Positions 1 to 10,869 of a stretch of 64,000 bases of DNA are shown one piece after another. Source of the DNA: CAZXYS01 sp964645005 (GTDB lineage Bacteria > Bacteroidota > Ignavibacteria > Kapaibacteriales > UBA2268); NCBI GenBank assembly GCA_964645005.1, contig CAZXYS010000010.1, positions 42,808-106,807 of the forward strand. The letters run 5' to 3'. Both the position numbers and the translations under genes were made by a program. The notes under the pieces were generated by a model that ran no database searches, was not told where the DNA came from, and was given only the letters and a program-made list of their open reading frames with translations. How positions within the stretch are numbered: the stretch's first letter is position 1; every line of letters begins with the position of its first letter.

Positions 1-1865
1 ACAAGATTTCCCAGGATAGAGAAAATATCATAGGACATCAAGTTCAGGAATTTAAGAGTAATGGCAATTCCATTCAGGCACCTGAATTTTATGTCATAGA
101 CTCATTGCAAAATGCATTCTCATTCTTTTCATCAGAGCAGGAGCCTCTGATTTATCATCCTGAAACAGAAACTTTGGTAATGATAAAAAGAGGTCCGGAT
201 TCGCGCGAAGTATCTGAAACCAATCTGGATAATTTATTCTTACGTACTTCTAACGATTGGGGGGAAACATGGACAGAACCTCTGCTGATCTATGATTACG
301 AAGATCCTGCAAACAGTGTGCCGATTGGAATGAGAGCAAGATATCCAAGTGTATTTCCTTTTATATTTGACACTGAATTGGCATTCTTGTATTCTTCGCC
401 ATTGCACGACGGAGATCCCAATGACGGCTTAGATTGGGATGGTGTTGTTACCGGTGTTAATGTTCCGGAGCTAGAAACACAGGTTAATTTCTTTGTTGCC
501 AACAGCAGTGACAGAATGACTTTTAATGATGTGGAGTTTAACTGGAGCACAGGCTCTTATGTTCGCGGTGGCATAATAGAAGGGACACCATATATGTTTG
601 CTGTTGGCGAATTATACCCTCAGACACCTCCTATAAAAAATGATTCCTTTTATGTGAATAGTAATCTAGCTTATAGAAGAACAGCGGATTTTGAGAATTT
701 CAACATCAAAATACCGGAACCATGGTCCACTGACAATTTTCATCCTGTAGGAAATGAAAATTCAAGAAGCAACACAGTGGCAGGCTTGAAATTTGCTTCG
801 GAAGAAGAGAATTCTCCCGGTAAAATGTATTTTGCAGCTTTTGGGAATTTCAAAGGAAGACCAATCAATAACAGACCTACTGTTGGCTACTCTGTTAGCG
901 AAGATTACGGAGAGACCTGGGGCGATTTTGAAGTGTTTGATTTCCAGTTAGCAAGAGATTATGCGCAGGCTCAGGGAGTTAATCCTGATAGTGTAACCTT
1001 TTCATACAGAAGCAATGATTTTGTTGTTCACAACAATGGAGATCTGAGTTTTGCGCTTCAATTTGAAAGATCCAATAATGCTGACAATGGATTCTCTCAG
1101 ATAGTCGAGGTGTACACAAAAAACGGTCAGTGGGGAATTCGGAAGATCGCTGACAAAAATCCTGTATGGCTCCCTATGTGGGATGACGAAAATCAACAGA
1201 GCAATCTTGGCTCCAACCAACTTGATTATGAAGTACAAGTATCAAGAACAGTTGACGGCTCGGCTTTACTTGCCAAATGGGTTGATATACAGGGATATCA
1301 ATATAATACCGGAGATCAGACCTTTACTTTTGAACATACTGACATATTCATAGCTTCACGATCATTGACTTCTAATGACTGGGAAGTAAGAAATCTAACA
1401 GACAATCCTGAGGCATTGTACAGAACTACATGGATACCTGGTCTTTTACCAAATAATCTCGAGGGTATTCCATTAATCCAGATTGCTTCAAAACCAGGAA
1501 GCAGCGAGCCGATTCCAGTACGGAATCCTTTCATACCCCAGTATGTTACAATTGCTCATTTCAATGTTGTTGTGGGCGTTGAGGATCAAATTGACAGAAT
1601 CGGCAGCATGGACCTTAAAGTTTATCCTAATCCGGTAAAAGATAATGCTACATTGCAGCTATTTAATAATGACGGGGTTAACGATGTAAAGGTTTCTTTA
1701 AGGAATGTATTAGGTCAGGAAATAAAATTATTATACGATGGTAAAATTAGCAGCGGAGTCAAGACCTTCAATGTGAATACAAGGGACTTGCCTGCAGGAA
1801 CTTACTATTGCACGATTCTGGCAAGCGGTCAAAAATTTACAAAAATGATTACAATAGTAAAATAA
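1..1865 (+). CDS. Partial secreted sialidase-like (BNR/Asp-box) protein with T9SS sorting domain
   Basis: The 5' end lies outside the window: the frame is open from base 3 with no plausible start codon, so only the C-terminal ~620 residues are seen. Two Asp-box motifs are visible, TSNDWGETW (about base 245) and SEDYGETW (about base 895), which are typical of beta-propeller sialidase/BNR proteins. The last ~85 residues, starting near KVYPNPVKDNATL, form a T9SS type A sorting domain ending in a short basic tail, so the product is probably exported and then secreted or anchored at the surface. The true substrate is unknown; Asp-boxes occur in many non-sialidase propellers. It lies 51 bp upstream of a TonB receptor gene and may share its transcript. 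Confidence 0.85.
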   Translation, partial: KISQDRENIIGHQVQEFKSNGNSIQAPEFYVIDSLQNAFSFFSSEQEPLIYHPETETLVMIKRGPDSREVSETNLDNLFLRTSNDWGETWTEPLLIYDYEDPANSVPIGMRARYPSVFPFIFDTELAFLYSSPLHDGDPNDGLDWDGVVTGVNVPELETQVNFFVANSSDRMTFNDVEFNWSTGSYVRGGIIEGTPYMFAVGELYPQTPPIKNDSFYVNSNLAYRRTADFENFNIKIPEPWSTDNFHPVGNENSRSNTVAGLKFASEEENSPGKMYFAAFGNFKGRPINNRPTVGYSVSEDYGETWGDFEVFDFQLARDYAQAQGVNPDSVTFSYRSNDFVVHNNGDLSFALQFERSNNADNGFSQIVEVYTKNGQWGIRKIADKNPVWLPMWDDENQQSNLGSNQLDYEVQVSRTVDGSALLAKWVDIQGYQYNTGDQTFTFEHTDIFIASRSLTSNDWEVRNLTDNPEALYRTTWIPGLLPNNLEGIPLIQIASKPGSSEPIPVRNPFIPQYVTIAHFNVVVGVEDQIDRIGSMDLKVYPNPVKDNATLQLFNNDGVNDVKVSLRNVLGQEIKLLYDGKISSGVKTFNVNTRDLPAGTYYCTILASGQKFTKMITIVK

Positions 1866-1916
1866 GGTAGGAAATAAATTTAACTTTGAATCAAGTTCTT
1901 TAAAGGAGAAAGACTT

Positions 1917-4900
1917 ATGAGAAAACTAATAACTATTATATTTTTGGTGAGTATTTTGTTCCCGGCAGCGGCGAGCGCCTCAATATACGGAATCCTCAAA
2001 GGAAAAGTCATGACTGAGGACGGAGGTCCGGCGGCAGGCGCATCCGTCAGGATTGAGGGGACAACCAAAGGAGCGTTGGTTAAACAAGACGGCAGCTTTA
2101 CTATTGTCAATATTAATGCGGGCACTTATACCGTAAAAATTACATCTGTCGGTTATGCCGAACACAAGGAAAATGTGAAAATTTCGCCTGATAAGACAAC
2201 AAAAATTAATGTGGTGCTGGAATCAGAAGTTAAAGAAACCGATGAAATTGTTGTTACCGCAGATCAGGAAATGGTTCGTAACGACGAAGTCGGCAGCATG
2301 AGTACTATCAGCACCGATGACGTTGAACAAATTGGCGGTGGTATTCAGGCTCTGGTTGGAATTACCGCAGGTGTAAGTTCCGGCGGCGACGGCTGGAATA
2401 TACGCGGCAGCCGTACTTCGGAAACCCAAATAAGAGTTGACGGGCTGGATTTCAGCAACCAGTTTACCGGCGGTATTGGACGTGCGGGAACAGGTTATGC
2501 ACCTCTGGTATCCTCTTATGCTACGGAAGAAACACAGGTTATAACCGGCAGCTTCTCCGCTGAGTACGGAAATACCATGGGCGGAGTTGTTAACACTGTA
2601 GTTAAAAGAGGAAGAACTGACAGATATGAGGGGTTCCTCCGCTACGAAGATGCAGTTCCTTTCCTTTATGGTACACATAACGAGAGATTAAAATTAGTTC
2701 GTGAAGAAGGAAAAAACAATCTTATTCATGTGAACGATGGGTTTGACTACGAAGCGACTGATGAATATAAAGTAGAATTTGGTACTGGTGGACCTTTGCC
2801 ATTGCTGGCAAATTCAACATTTTATATTTCAGGTAATTATTCTGCCAGGTCAACAGGAAACTATTTTTCACATTTTGATCCCTGGGGAAATGACATTGGC
2901 AAAGAAACAGGCACTGAGATTTGGAGCAAAAACTTAACAGGTCGTATGACCTACTCGCTTACTCCGGAGATAAAACTTATCCTCGGCGGACAGTACGGTA
3001 TGACTAACTGGTTCGGGACAGGTTGGGCATGGTTGTATGCCAATGATTCCGGAGTTTTTTACGACACTACTGCAAATGGCGAGGTCAATTCATACTCAAA
3101 TGGTGTGCCTGAGAGATTGATGAAACAGAACGCAAGTAATCAGATACTGGCAAATTATTTCATGAGGATCAATCATCAATTGAGTACTTCGAGTTTCTAT
3201 GAATTAACTGTTTCTACTCAAATAAATAATGATGACGCTGGCAGAAGACCAGATCTTCATGATCCGAATTTTGTAACGGGATACGATTTTATCTATCCAC
3301 AGGATAAATTCAGAGTCTCTGATTTTAAACTCGTTCCGGGCTTCAACAGAATTGTTGACCATTACGAGTTGATCCTGAAAAACCAGAAGAGTGCTGATGG
3401 TTACCAGTATGGTGCGTTTCCTGTAAGAAATCCTTTAACCGGTTATTATGAGGGGCAGACGAATACAAGCGGATCGAATAATCCTTATGGTTTCGATCAG
3501 TTTTTCGTAACCCATGGTTCAGGTGGGTTCCAATACAGAAGGCAGTATTCATACAACGTTGACGGAAGTTATTTTAATAATTTCCAAACTGAAGAATTTG
3601 ACCATAAATTCAAAACAGGTTTTGAATTTCAATATACTGAGTTGTTAAGACATTATAACGGCAATCCCTATAGCGCTAATCCATTTCATGACATATATAC
3701 TGATCAATGGGGAGGCAACATATATCTAAAAGACAGCGCTGAAATTTACAACAGAACAAGTAAACCATTTACACCTTACCGCTTTGCAGCTTATGCACAG
3801 GATCAGATTGAGTACAAAGGTATTGTTTTTACACCGGGATTAAGATTTGATTTCTTTGAACCTGATTCACGATACAGGCTGCCTTCACAGAATTTCCTTT
3901 CAATTGCTGCGGACAGTGGTTTTGCGGAAGCTGAAACAAAAATACAGTTAAGCCCCAGGATTTATGTGGCTTATCCTTTAACAGAAAGATCCAACATTTC
4001 AATTAGTTATGGAATGTTCTTCCAGATTCCTCCGCTGCAATATCTGTATGATAACTTTAATAAGACGGAGAGTAGAGGAAATGCAATTTTGGGACATCCG
4101 GATATGGATGCTCAAAGAACCAATCAATATGAAGTTGCTTATCGTAATCAGTTGACCGATGACTTCATGCTTGCAATAAAAGCATACTACAAGGATATTT
4201 ACAATCAGGTTGGTCTGGAGTATGTACCTGCTGTTCCGGATCCGTTTTTTCAATATACTGTAGCTGAATACGGATTTTCAAAGGGAATAGAATTTGAATT
4301 CAGAAAGAGGACTACCGACCATATCGGATTCAATATAAACTACACCCTTGCACAGGCGGAAGGAACATCGACCAGTCCCACATCAAACTATCTGCGCCCA
4401 TTGGATCCTTATACTGATATTCCTGCTATACCATTGGATTCCTATCCACTGGGTTATGATATAAGACACAGGATAAACTTTATAATGAATTTCAACTGGG
4501 CAAATAATGAAGGTCCATCGATTGGTGGTATTCAAGTTCTCGAAAATATGAACTTTAATGCAAGAGTTACGTTTAGATCAGGTTCACCTTATACTAGAAG
4601 AGATTTAGCAGGAAATCCGATTACGGAATTCAATGCTGAAAGACAGCCATCGGTATGGTCTAACAACTTGAGAGTTATCAAGAAGTTCTGGTTAAGAGAT
4701 ATCTTTGGGGAGTCAATGGGTAACTCTGCCATCGATTTGATACTTGACTTTTACAATCTGGTCAACAGTACAGCCGTAACAGGTGTTTATTCCAGAACGA
4801 ATGATCCTGATGATGACGGGGTTTGGCTGCAGAGAACAAAAGGTACAATAACAAATAGCATCACTTATTACGATGAGCCAAACTTTGCTATTGTTGAAAC

Positions 4901-5093
4901 TACTCGACCCGAACAGTATGATTTTTACGGCGGAAGAAAATACAGCCCGGATGCAGATTATGACGGAAACGGATCAGTAACTCAAGATGAAAAATATCAA
5001 AGTTACCTTGAGATAACTGAAGATCTATTTGAGACCATGAATAATTATCGGAATCCCAGAACAGTATTCTTCAGTATTCTGTTCAGATTTTAA
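1917..5093 (+). CDS. TonB-dependent outer-membrane receptor with carboxypeptidase-regulatory-like N-domain
   Basis: A 1058-residue protein with a signal peptide (residues 1-22, ending around AAASA). A CarboxypepD_reg-like beta-sandwich follows (about 28-113: GKVMTEDGGPAAGASVRIEG through NVVLE), then a plug domain (about 125-235: RGSRTSETQIRVDGLDF, FSAEYGNTMGGVVNTVVKRG) and a long beta-barrel that ends in phenylalanine (FFSILFRF), as expected for BAM-inserted barrels. The start is supported by an AAGGAG ribosome site about 8 bases upstream. Family knowledge: such receptors import large or complexed substrates using TonB/ExbBD energy, or serve as surface assembly platforms. Its neighbours, a 1524-residue secreted protein and a PorV-like protein, suggest a co-transcribed surface cassette. 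The ligand cannot be told from sequence. It is not clearly SusC, since no SusD partner is adjacent. Confidence 0.93.
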   Translation: MRKLITIIFLVSILFPAAASASIYGILKGKVMTEDGGPAAGASVRIEGTTKGALVKQDGSFTIVNINAGTYTVKITSVGYAEHKENVKISPDKTTKINVVLESEVKETDEIVVTADQEMVRNDEVGSMSTISTDDVEQIGGGIQALVGITAGVSSGGDGWNIRGSRTSETQIRVDGLDFSNQFTGGIGRAGTGYAPLVSSYATEETQVITGSFSAEYGNTMGGVVNTVVKRGRTDRYEGFLRYEDAVPFLYGTHNERLKLVREEGKNNLIHVNDGFDYEATDEYKVEFGTGGPLPLLANSTFYISGNYSARSTGNYFSHFDPWGNDIGKETGTEIWSKNLTGRMTYSLTPEIKLILGGQYGMTNWFGTGWAWLYANDSGVFYDTTANGEVNSYSNGVPERLMKQNASNQILANYFMRINHQLSTSSFYELTVSTQINNDDAGRRPDLHDPNFVTGYDFIYPQDKFRVSDFKLVPGFNRIVDHYELILKNQKSADGYQYGAFPVRNPLTGYYEGQTNTSGSNNPYGFDQFFVTHGSGGFQYRRQYSYNVDGSYFNNFQTEEFDHKFKTGFEFQYTELLRHYNGNPYSANPFHDIYTDQWGGNIYLKDSAEIYNRTSKPFTPYRFAAYAQDQIEYKGIVFTPGLRFDFFEPDSRYRLPSQNFLSIAADSGFAEAETKIQLSPRIYVAYPLTERSNISISYGMFFQIPPLQYLYDNFNKTESRGNAILGHPDMDAQRTNQYEVAYRNQLTDDFMLAIKAYYKDIYNQVGLEYVPAVPDPFFQYTVAEYGFSKGIEFEFRKRTTDHIGFNINYTLAQAEGTSTSPTSNYLRPLDPYTDIPAIPLDSYPLGYDIRHRINFIMNFNWANNEGPSIGGIQVLENMNFNARVTFRSGSPYTRRDLAGNPITEFNAERQPSVWSNNLRVIKKFWLRDIFGESMGNSAIDLILDFYNLVNSTAVTGVYSRTNDPDDDGVWLQRTKGTITNSITYYDEPNFAIVETTRPEQYDFYGGRKYSPDADYDGNGSVTQDEKYQSYLEITEDLFETMNNYRNPRTVFFSILFRF

Positions 5094-5140
5094 TAAAACC
5101 CAAGAATAATAAATTAAGATAATAAATAATAGAGGGATTT

Positions 5141-8100
5141 ATGAAGATAGTGTTTAAAAAATCAATTTTGGCAATGATCTTACTGATGTTCTTTTCGGGA
5201 ACTTTTATTTCCCAGGCAGATATCAGCGAAGAAGCCAGAAAAAAGAAAAATAAGAAAGATGAAATCCAAAGAACTTATAAAAGATACTTTGACCTTCAGG
5301 AGAATTCCATAAGTGACATCCAATTGCCTATAACTAACTACGGAATTATTGGATTGGATGTTGCAAACAGTACCGGCGGCGGTTACTGGCCCCGTGGTTC
5401 TCAAAATCAATATATCTTTGGAGGTGGTATTTGGTTTGGTGCAGTCAGGGAAAACCCGAATACCAGCGAAGAAAAGAAATATGTCGAAGTGACTTATAAT
5501 CCAAATAGCGGTGAATCATGGATGGTTCCCGGACATATCAAATATGACGAACAGGATGTAGCAGATCAATCAGATATTAATAGGTACAGAACCTATTTCT
5601 CCACAGATTTTCGCCCTGACGGAAAAACAATTGATCCTGATGAGGGCGGCGATTGGGATTGGCCCATCTGGGACGTAGCTGAAGATCCTGAAGTAGAATT
5701 AAAATATAATCGCTATTTTGGAGCTTTCGTCGGTGAAAAAGCTCTTCGTACATCAAATAAGTATGAACGGGGTCCTGCCTTTATTTCCGGTGAAGATATA
5801 TTCTGTACTTACAAGGATACTGACCTGAACCAGTATGAAGGCGGCTACGGAAGAAGAAGTCAGGAAGGCTACCCTTTACGTCTTCAGTTTGAACAAATGA
5901 TTTATTCCTGGGGATTTGGCGACTACGCAAACTTCATGTTTGTGAAGTACACAATCATTAATTACTCACAGGATACTCTAAAAGATTGCTGGGTGGCGCC
6001 TGTAATGGATGTTGATATTGCCAGAAGACAAAACGCAAGATTTGGTGCCGGAAATGACAGAGCCAGATATTACGAAGAAGCAGATTCTTTAAACCTTGCT
6101 TTTCAATGGTCTGAATCGGATCGCGGCGAAGCAGGAAGAGGTTTTGGTTATCTCGGATTTGACTTTCTCGAATCACCAGCAGTGATCAGGACTTTCGATA
6201 CAGTTGTTACTAGTGACGGCGATACGGTAATAAAAGAAATACAAACGGACAGCACAGGTTTTATAAGAAAAGACAGTTCTTTTTATGCAACGAGTTCACA
6301 GCTTGGACTAGTTACTTTCAGAAATTGGGCTATTGAAAATGATATTCTCGAAGATGAGCCAAGATATGAATTTATGGCTTCGGCTCAGAAAGATGGAGAT
6401 ATCGGTGCCGGTGATAAGCGGTTTATGATGGCAACCGGTCCTTTTCACATGAGACCCGGAGACACTGCCCGAGTGGTAGTAGGTATTATTCTTGCAAATG
6501 CGGCAGTAAGACAGGAACCGGACGGTTCTAAAGAAGACGTAAAAAATCTTGTAGACAGAGATATATTTGCTCAGCGAGTTTATGATGAGAACTTCAGAGC
6601 ACCCACACCACCATTTAAAACCAAAATTCAGGGTTATAAGCCTTTGAATAACGGAATTCAAATAATGTGGGACAGCACTGCAGAGGCTTCATTTGATACT
6701 TATGAAAAAGGTCTTGATTTCATGGGTTATAAAATCTTCCGTGCCAAAGATCCTACTCTGGATACATTTAATGTTGATCAAATATCACCAGGACAGGGAC
6801 TGACAAAAGGTGCAGGTCCATTCGGATGGAAAGAAATCAGAGATTGGAGACTGCCAAATCCATTCAGAAAATCTGTTCACAGGGCTGGTGAAGATCCTAA
6901 TAATGAATATATGCCTTATATTGATTCTTTAAAGATTGTAGGTTTTGTTGAAGATGATACCTATGAGAGACAGTATGATCCCTTTAAATTGCAGGTTATA
7001 AGGGTAGGCAGAGGGGTTAATTTATTATCTGATTCTCTTGCTCAGGAAGTAAATCCGGGGCAAACAGTGCATCCGATAATTACCTCACTAACCAGAAACC
7101 TACAATCAAAAGAAGGCAATTTGATACCATATTTTATCGAAGCCGTAGACACTTCTTTGTTCTCCCAACCCTGGGGACCATACTATGCTCAGTTTGTTGG
7201 TAGAGATGATGCATTGTTTACTCATCCAAGCCGTAAAACAAATAATTATTTACTTGACAGCGTTATGCTTGGTGAAATACATCTTAATCCTTCCTTATTG
7301 AATTATAATCCTATATTCTTCAAGAAAATTACGGTAGAAGATGTTGATACATCTTATATCTTTTCTACAATTTTTGATACGAGCAATGTTTGGGGAGAGG
7401 GAATAGTAGCTCATAAAGAAGGAACAGGAAGTAAAACATTCACTGTTGTTGATACAGTGTTCTTTAAAGAATCTCTTAGCAAAGGAGATCAATCAGGTGA
7501 ATTTTACATTGATGTCATGGTCAAACGTAATTTGAATAATATCATGAGTGATCGTGAGCATGTTCAGGCTTCACTCGATAGTATTTACAAATATATTCAG
7601 GAAGGTATGGTTACTGAAGTAGAATTTCCTGAATTTGAATCCAAACCTGAGATAATTCAAGATGTCATCATACCCTATATGAGAGAAGCAACCAATGATT
7701 TCACATATACTGATTTCGGTGATGACAACAGAAACGGGGTGATCGAGACCAACCTTGATCCATCAAAGACAGAGAAGATATTGAATAATATCGATTATTA
7801 TTATAAAATAGTTGCCTATGATGAAGGTGATTATGTACAACCAACACCGACGAAATTTAATATAGCTAATGATGGAACAAGGAATTTTATTGAAACCCAT
7901 GCTAAATCTTCCCCAGCGGGTAAAAAAGCTGCTTTCGATATCCTGCCCTACGATACGGCAAGAATGGGTGGATTGTATAATTTCGAATTTTTTGCTTTTG
8001 ATCAACAAAGAATAAACCAGCTTTATGCCGGGGATACTCTGGAACTTGAATTTGAACCTTATTTCAATTTAAACCAGATAACATTTCCGGGCAATGAAAA

Positions 8101-9715
8101 TCCCACCGAATTCAGTATGTATTATCGCAGGATGATCTTGAGAAATATTTCTACTGATGAAGTATTGTTTGACGGAGTGACCAATTTTGAAGTTTCACCA
8201 TGTCAGTGGTTTTACAGAGGCGGTTTCACTGAAAATGCAGCAAGCTATGTATTTACGGATGACCCAGTAATTGACACTGTAGCTGGGGATACAAATTACT
8301 TTGGAACTACTTATGGTACCGGAGCAATTTCTAGATCCGGCTATTTCACTACGGGTGAATTTGAAGATGAGGGTCATTGTTATACCAGATCATTTGCCCA
8401 GGATGCATTCGCTCAGCTTGGATTTTCCTTTGATTTCACTATGAAACAGTACGGCGGGCGTTACAGACCGGATTCCACAACTCAGAAAATAAATGGCGAT
8501 GCGATAACGCCGGTTGATTTTGTGGACAGATATCAGGAGTGGAACCATGTATTCACTACACAAGTAGTTGATACTGTTTATTTGGATAAAATGACATTAA
8601 CTCCATTACGACGAATATCCGGCAGCTTCAACAATGGTCCCGCATGGATGGAAGTTGAATTCAAACCCGGCGGAACAGAAGAGATGACCTTAAACTGGGG
8701 CTCCGGAAATGAAGAAACATTCCAGGTGGAGTATCTTGAAGTTGATGTCAAAAACGTTATAACCATGAATCGTCCGGTGGAACCTAACTCTGAAGATTCT
8801 ATAGAAATTCAGTATCCACAGGAATCATGGCATCATGTAGTTCTGGATACCACTCACAGAACTCAGTTTTCTAATACCTGGTATCCTAATCCCTACAGTC
8901 TTGGTATGAATTATGATACACTGATAGGTGGATATAACTTACGATCACACGCATTTGTTAATGGTAGAGGAGATAATTCCGCATTTACACTTAACAAACA
9001 GGTGGGTAAACAGCAAGGCAATTATGAAAACACTGTAGCTCCTATAGTTGGTACTCAAGGACGTTATTATTTATCAGCTGCTAGTGGCGGTAATACAGTA
9101 GATTTTGTAAATGTATTAACTGTGAACGGAGTTCAGTTTGCCTTTGACTTTGCTAATAAAGCAAGATTCTGGGGACAATCGGATAATATGTGGAGTGATG
9201 ACGCATTTACCGTACCCGAAGATGAGTATGACTACAGTGAGGACTTTGAGCCTGGTGATCAAGTGCTGCTCAAGACCAAAGGAGGAGTACTGGGATTACC
9301 CATGCCAGGTGCAAAGATCAGATGCAGAGTCACAGAAAGCGAACCGGCAATGAGTGAATACACTGATAATCTGCTGGATCAGATTCAGGTTGTTCCTAAT
9401 CCATATTACATTTCACACATTGGCGAGCAATCTCCCTATGACACTCAACTGTATTTCACGAAACTGCCAAAGAAATGTACAATTGACATCTACACAATCA
9501 TGGGAGATCTAATAAAAACAATTGAACATGATGAGATAAATTCCTACGACGAGAATAAAGTGGCAGTTGAAGTCTGGGATCTTCTCTCGAAAAACAGACA
9601 GAGAGTTGAAAGCCAGACTATGGTTGCTGTGATAACAACACCTAACGGTGCACAGACCGTTAAGAAATTCAGTGTTGTTGTAGGAGGTTTCAGATTGATT
9701 GAAACTGATGAATAA
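5141..9715 (+). CDS. Very large secreted protein of the TonB receptor/PorV cassette (unknown function)
   Basis: A 1524-residue protein with an N-terminal signal peptide (about residues 1-27, ending FISQADI). A charged segment and then a Gly/aromatic-rich region follow (NSTGGGYWPRGSQNQYIFGG). The middle contains Ig/FN3-like segments (PLNNGIQIMWDST, LDFMGYKIFRAKDP). The last ~110 residues (QVVPNPYYIS through TIDIYTIMGDLIKTIEHD and AVEVWDL) look like a variant C-terminal sorting or Ig-like domain of the kind seen in surface proteins of FCB bacteria. I recognise no enzyme. Position between a TonB-dependent receptor (47 bp upstream) and a PorV-like gene suggests surface display. A strong hairpin terminator follows, so the PorV-like gene may have its own promoter or receive read-through. 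Confidence 0.85.
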   Translation: MKIVFKKSILAMILLMFFSGTFISQADISEEARKKKNKKDEIQRTYKRYFDLQENSISDIQLPITNYGIIGLDVANSTGGGYWPRGSQNQYIFGGGIWFGAVRENPNTSEEKKYVEVTYNPNSGESWMVPGHIKYDEQDVADQSDINRYRTYFSTDFRPDGKTIDPDEGGDWDWPIWDVAEDPEVELKYNRYFGAFVGEKALRTSNKYERGPAFISGEDIFCTYKDTDLNQYEGGYGRRSQEGYPLRLQFEQMIYSWGFGDYANFMFVKYTIINYSQDTLKDCWVAPVMDVDIARRQNARFGAGNDRARYYEEADSLNLAFQWSESDRGEAGRGFGYLGFDFLESPAVIRTFDTVVTSDGDTVIKEIQTDSTGFIRKDSSFYATSSQLGLVTFRNWAIENDILEDEPRYEFMASAQKDGDIGAGDKRFMMATGPFHMRPGDTARVVVGIILANAAVRQEPDGSKEDVKNLVDRDIFAQRVYDENFRAPTPPFKTKIQGYKPLNNGIQIMWDSTAEASFDTYEKGLDFMGYKIFRAKDPTLDTFNVDQISPGQGLTKGAGPFGWKEIRDWRLPNPFRKSVHRAGEDPNNEYMPYIDSLKIVGFVEDDTYERQYDPFKLQVIRVGRGVNLLSDSLAQEVNPGQTVHPIITSLTRNLQSKEGNLIPYFIEAVDTSLFSQPWGPYYAQFVGRDDALFTHPSRKTNNYLLDSVMLGEIHLNPSLLNYNPIFFKKITVEDVDTSYIFSTIFDTSNVWGEGIVAHKEGTGSKTFTVVDTVFFKESLSKGDQSGEFYIDVMVKRNLNNIMSDREHVQASLDSIYKYIQEGMVTEVEFPEFESKPEIIQDVIIPYMREATNDFTYTDFGDDNRNGVIETNLDPSKTEKILNNIDYYYKIVAYDEGDYVQPTPTKFNIANDGTRNFIETHAKSSPAGKKAAFDILPYDTARMGGLYNFEFFAFDQQRINQLYAGDTLELEFEPYFNLNQITFPGNENPTEFSMYYRRMILRNISTDEVLFDGVTNFEVSPCQWFYRGGFTENAASYVFTDDPVIDTVAGDTNYFGTTYGTGAISRSGYFTTGEFEDEGHCYTRSFAQDAFAQLGFSFDFTMKQYGGRYRPDSTTQKINGDAITPVDFVDRYQEWNHVFTTQVVDTVYLDKMTLTPLRRISGSFNNGPAWMEVEFKPGGTEEMTLNWGSGNEETFQVEYLEVDVKNVITMNRPVEPNSEDSIEIQYPQESWHHVVLDTTHRTQFSNTWYPNPYSLGMNYDTLIGGYNLRSHAFVNGRGDNSAFTLNKQVGKQQGNYENTVAPIVGTQGRYYLSAASGGNTVDFVNVLTVNGVQFAFDFANKARFWGQSDNMWSDDAFTVPEDEYDYSEDFEPGDQVLLKTKGGVLGLPMPGAKIRCRVTESEPAMSEYTDNLLDQIQVVPNPYYISHIGEQSPYDTQLYFTKLPKKCTIDIYTIMGDLIKTIEHDEINSYDENKVAVEVWDLLSKNRQRVESQTMVAVITTPNGAQTVKKFSVVVGGFRLIETDE

Positions 9716-9723
9716 AATAAACC

Positions 9724-9752
9724 TGCCCGGGGAACTGCCCCGGGCATTATTT
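9724..9752 (+). terminator. Rho-independent terminator
   Basis: A perfect 9-bp GC-rich stem (TGCCCGGGG / CCCCGGGCA) with loop AACTG lies 8 bases after the stop of the 1524-residue protein gene and is followed by TTATTTAAAAA. The U-run is imperfect, so termination may be partial. Confidence 0.8.
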
Positions 9753-9802
9753 AAAAATTATTAATAATTGAAAATCGAATATTAAAATAAACAGAGGTTA
9801 TT

Positions 9803-10843
9803 ATGATAAAGAGAATTTTTTCAACTATTTTAGTTCTGATGATAGGGTTTTCAGTTATAAACCTTGAAGCAGTCGAAGAGCAGAGCTATGGTTCCTCTGC
9901 CGGCGGATTTGAAAAGGTCGGGGCATCAGGAGCACAGTTCCTGAAAGTACCCACTGGAGCAAGGGCTACAGGTATGGGAGGAGCTTACTCTTCAGTAGCG
10001 AATGACCTTACCTCGATCTTCTGGAATCCAGCAGGACTTGCCGATGTAAATGCTATCGCAGCAAACTTTTCGTATACACAATGGTTTGCAGACTTTAACC
10101 ACAGTTTTGCTGCATTTTCCTTGCCCTTCGGAGATCAGTTCACTATGGCTTTGAGTCTTGTATCTCTTAGCAGTGGTGAAATACCGGTAACAACCATAAA
10201 TAAACCGGAAGGCGACGGTTCTTACTACCAGGTGCAGGATGTTTCCGTTGGATTTACCTTCAGCGGTTATCTAACAGACCAGTTTTCATTTGGTCTGACT
10301 GGAAAATACATTAGAACCGGTTTTGCATCGGTAGCAAGTTCAGGTATATCTTTCGATATTGGTACAATGTATCAAACCGGAATTCAAGGCATAAAACTCG
10401 GATTCGCTATCATGAACCTGGGTACTGAACAAACTCTCGAAGGCAGTGATCTTGGAACAACTTTAAAGATCCATGAGAATTTAAACGCCAGTCCGCTGGA
10501 TGCTAAATATGACGCCAGTTCATTTGGTTTGCCGCTCGCATTCCGGGCAGGTATTACTTCAGATATAATTGAAACGGAAGAACACCATTTAATTGCAGCA
10601 GGAGATTTTACAACATTCTCCGATGTCCCCGAGCAGTTTGCTCTGGGATCCGAATATACCTGGAATGACATATTTTCTGTTCGCGCAGGTTATGTGTTCG
10701 GATCTGATGCAGCTGGATTTTCCTGGGGTGCAGGAATAAATTATCTTGGCGGCGGTTTTAACGGACAAATTAACTATTCCATGAATCCAATGCAATTTTT
10801 CGGATTAGTAAACAGACTTTCTGTTGCGATTAGTATGGATTAA
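9803..10843 (+). CDS. PorV/PorQ-like (UPF0164) outer-membrane beta-barrel protein
   Basis: A 346-residue protein with a signal peptide (about 1-23). The family signature follows directly: GAQFLKVPTGARATGMGGAY, then SVANDLTSIFWNPAGLAD. This is the diagnostic start of FadL-like PorV/PorQ/UPF0164 barrels. The rest alternates in barrel fashion and ends NRLSVAISMD. In T9SS bacteria PorV shuttles cargo from the translocon to the attachment complex, but UPF0164 paralogues are numerous in this group, so this copy may be a cargo-specific partner of the upstream secreted protein rather than the core PorV. It is flanked by terminators on both sides. Confidence 0.88.
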   Translation: MIKRIFSTILVLMIGFSVINLEAVEEQSYGSSAGGFEKVGASGAQFLKVPTGARATGMGGAYSSVANDLTSIFWNPAGLADVNAIAANFSYTQWFADFNHSFAAFSLPFGDQFTMALSLVSLSSGEIPVTTINKPEGDGSYYQVQDVSVGFTFSGYLTDQFSFGLTGKYIRTGFASVASSGISFDIGTMYQTGIQGIKLGFAIMNLGTEQTLEGSDLGTTLKIHENLNASPLDAKYDASSFGLPLAFRAGITSDIIETEEHHLIAAGDFTTFSDVPEQFALGSEYTWNDIFSVRAGYVFGSDAAGFSWGAGINYLGGGFNGQINYSMNPMQFFGLVNRLSVAISMD

Positions 10844-10869
10844 TTTGGAAATTAAAATTTTTTTATTTA

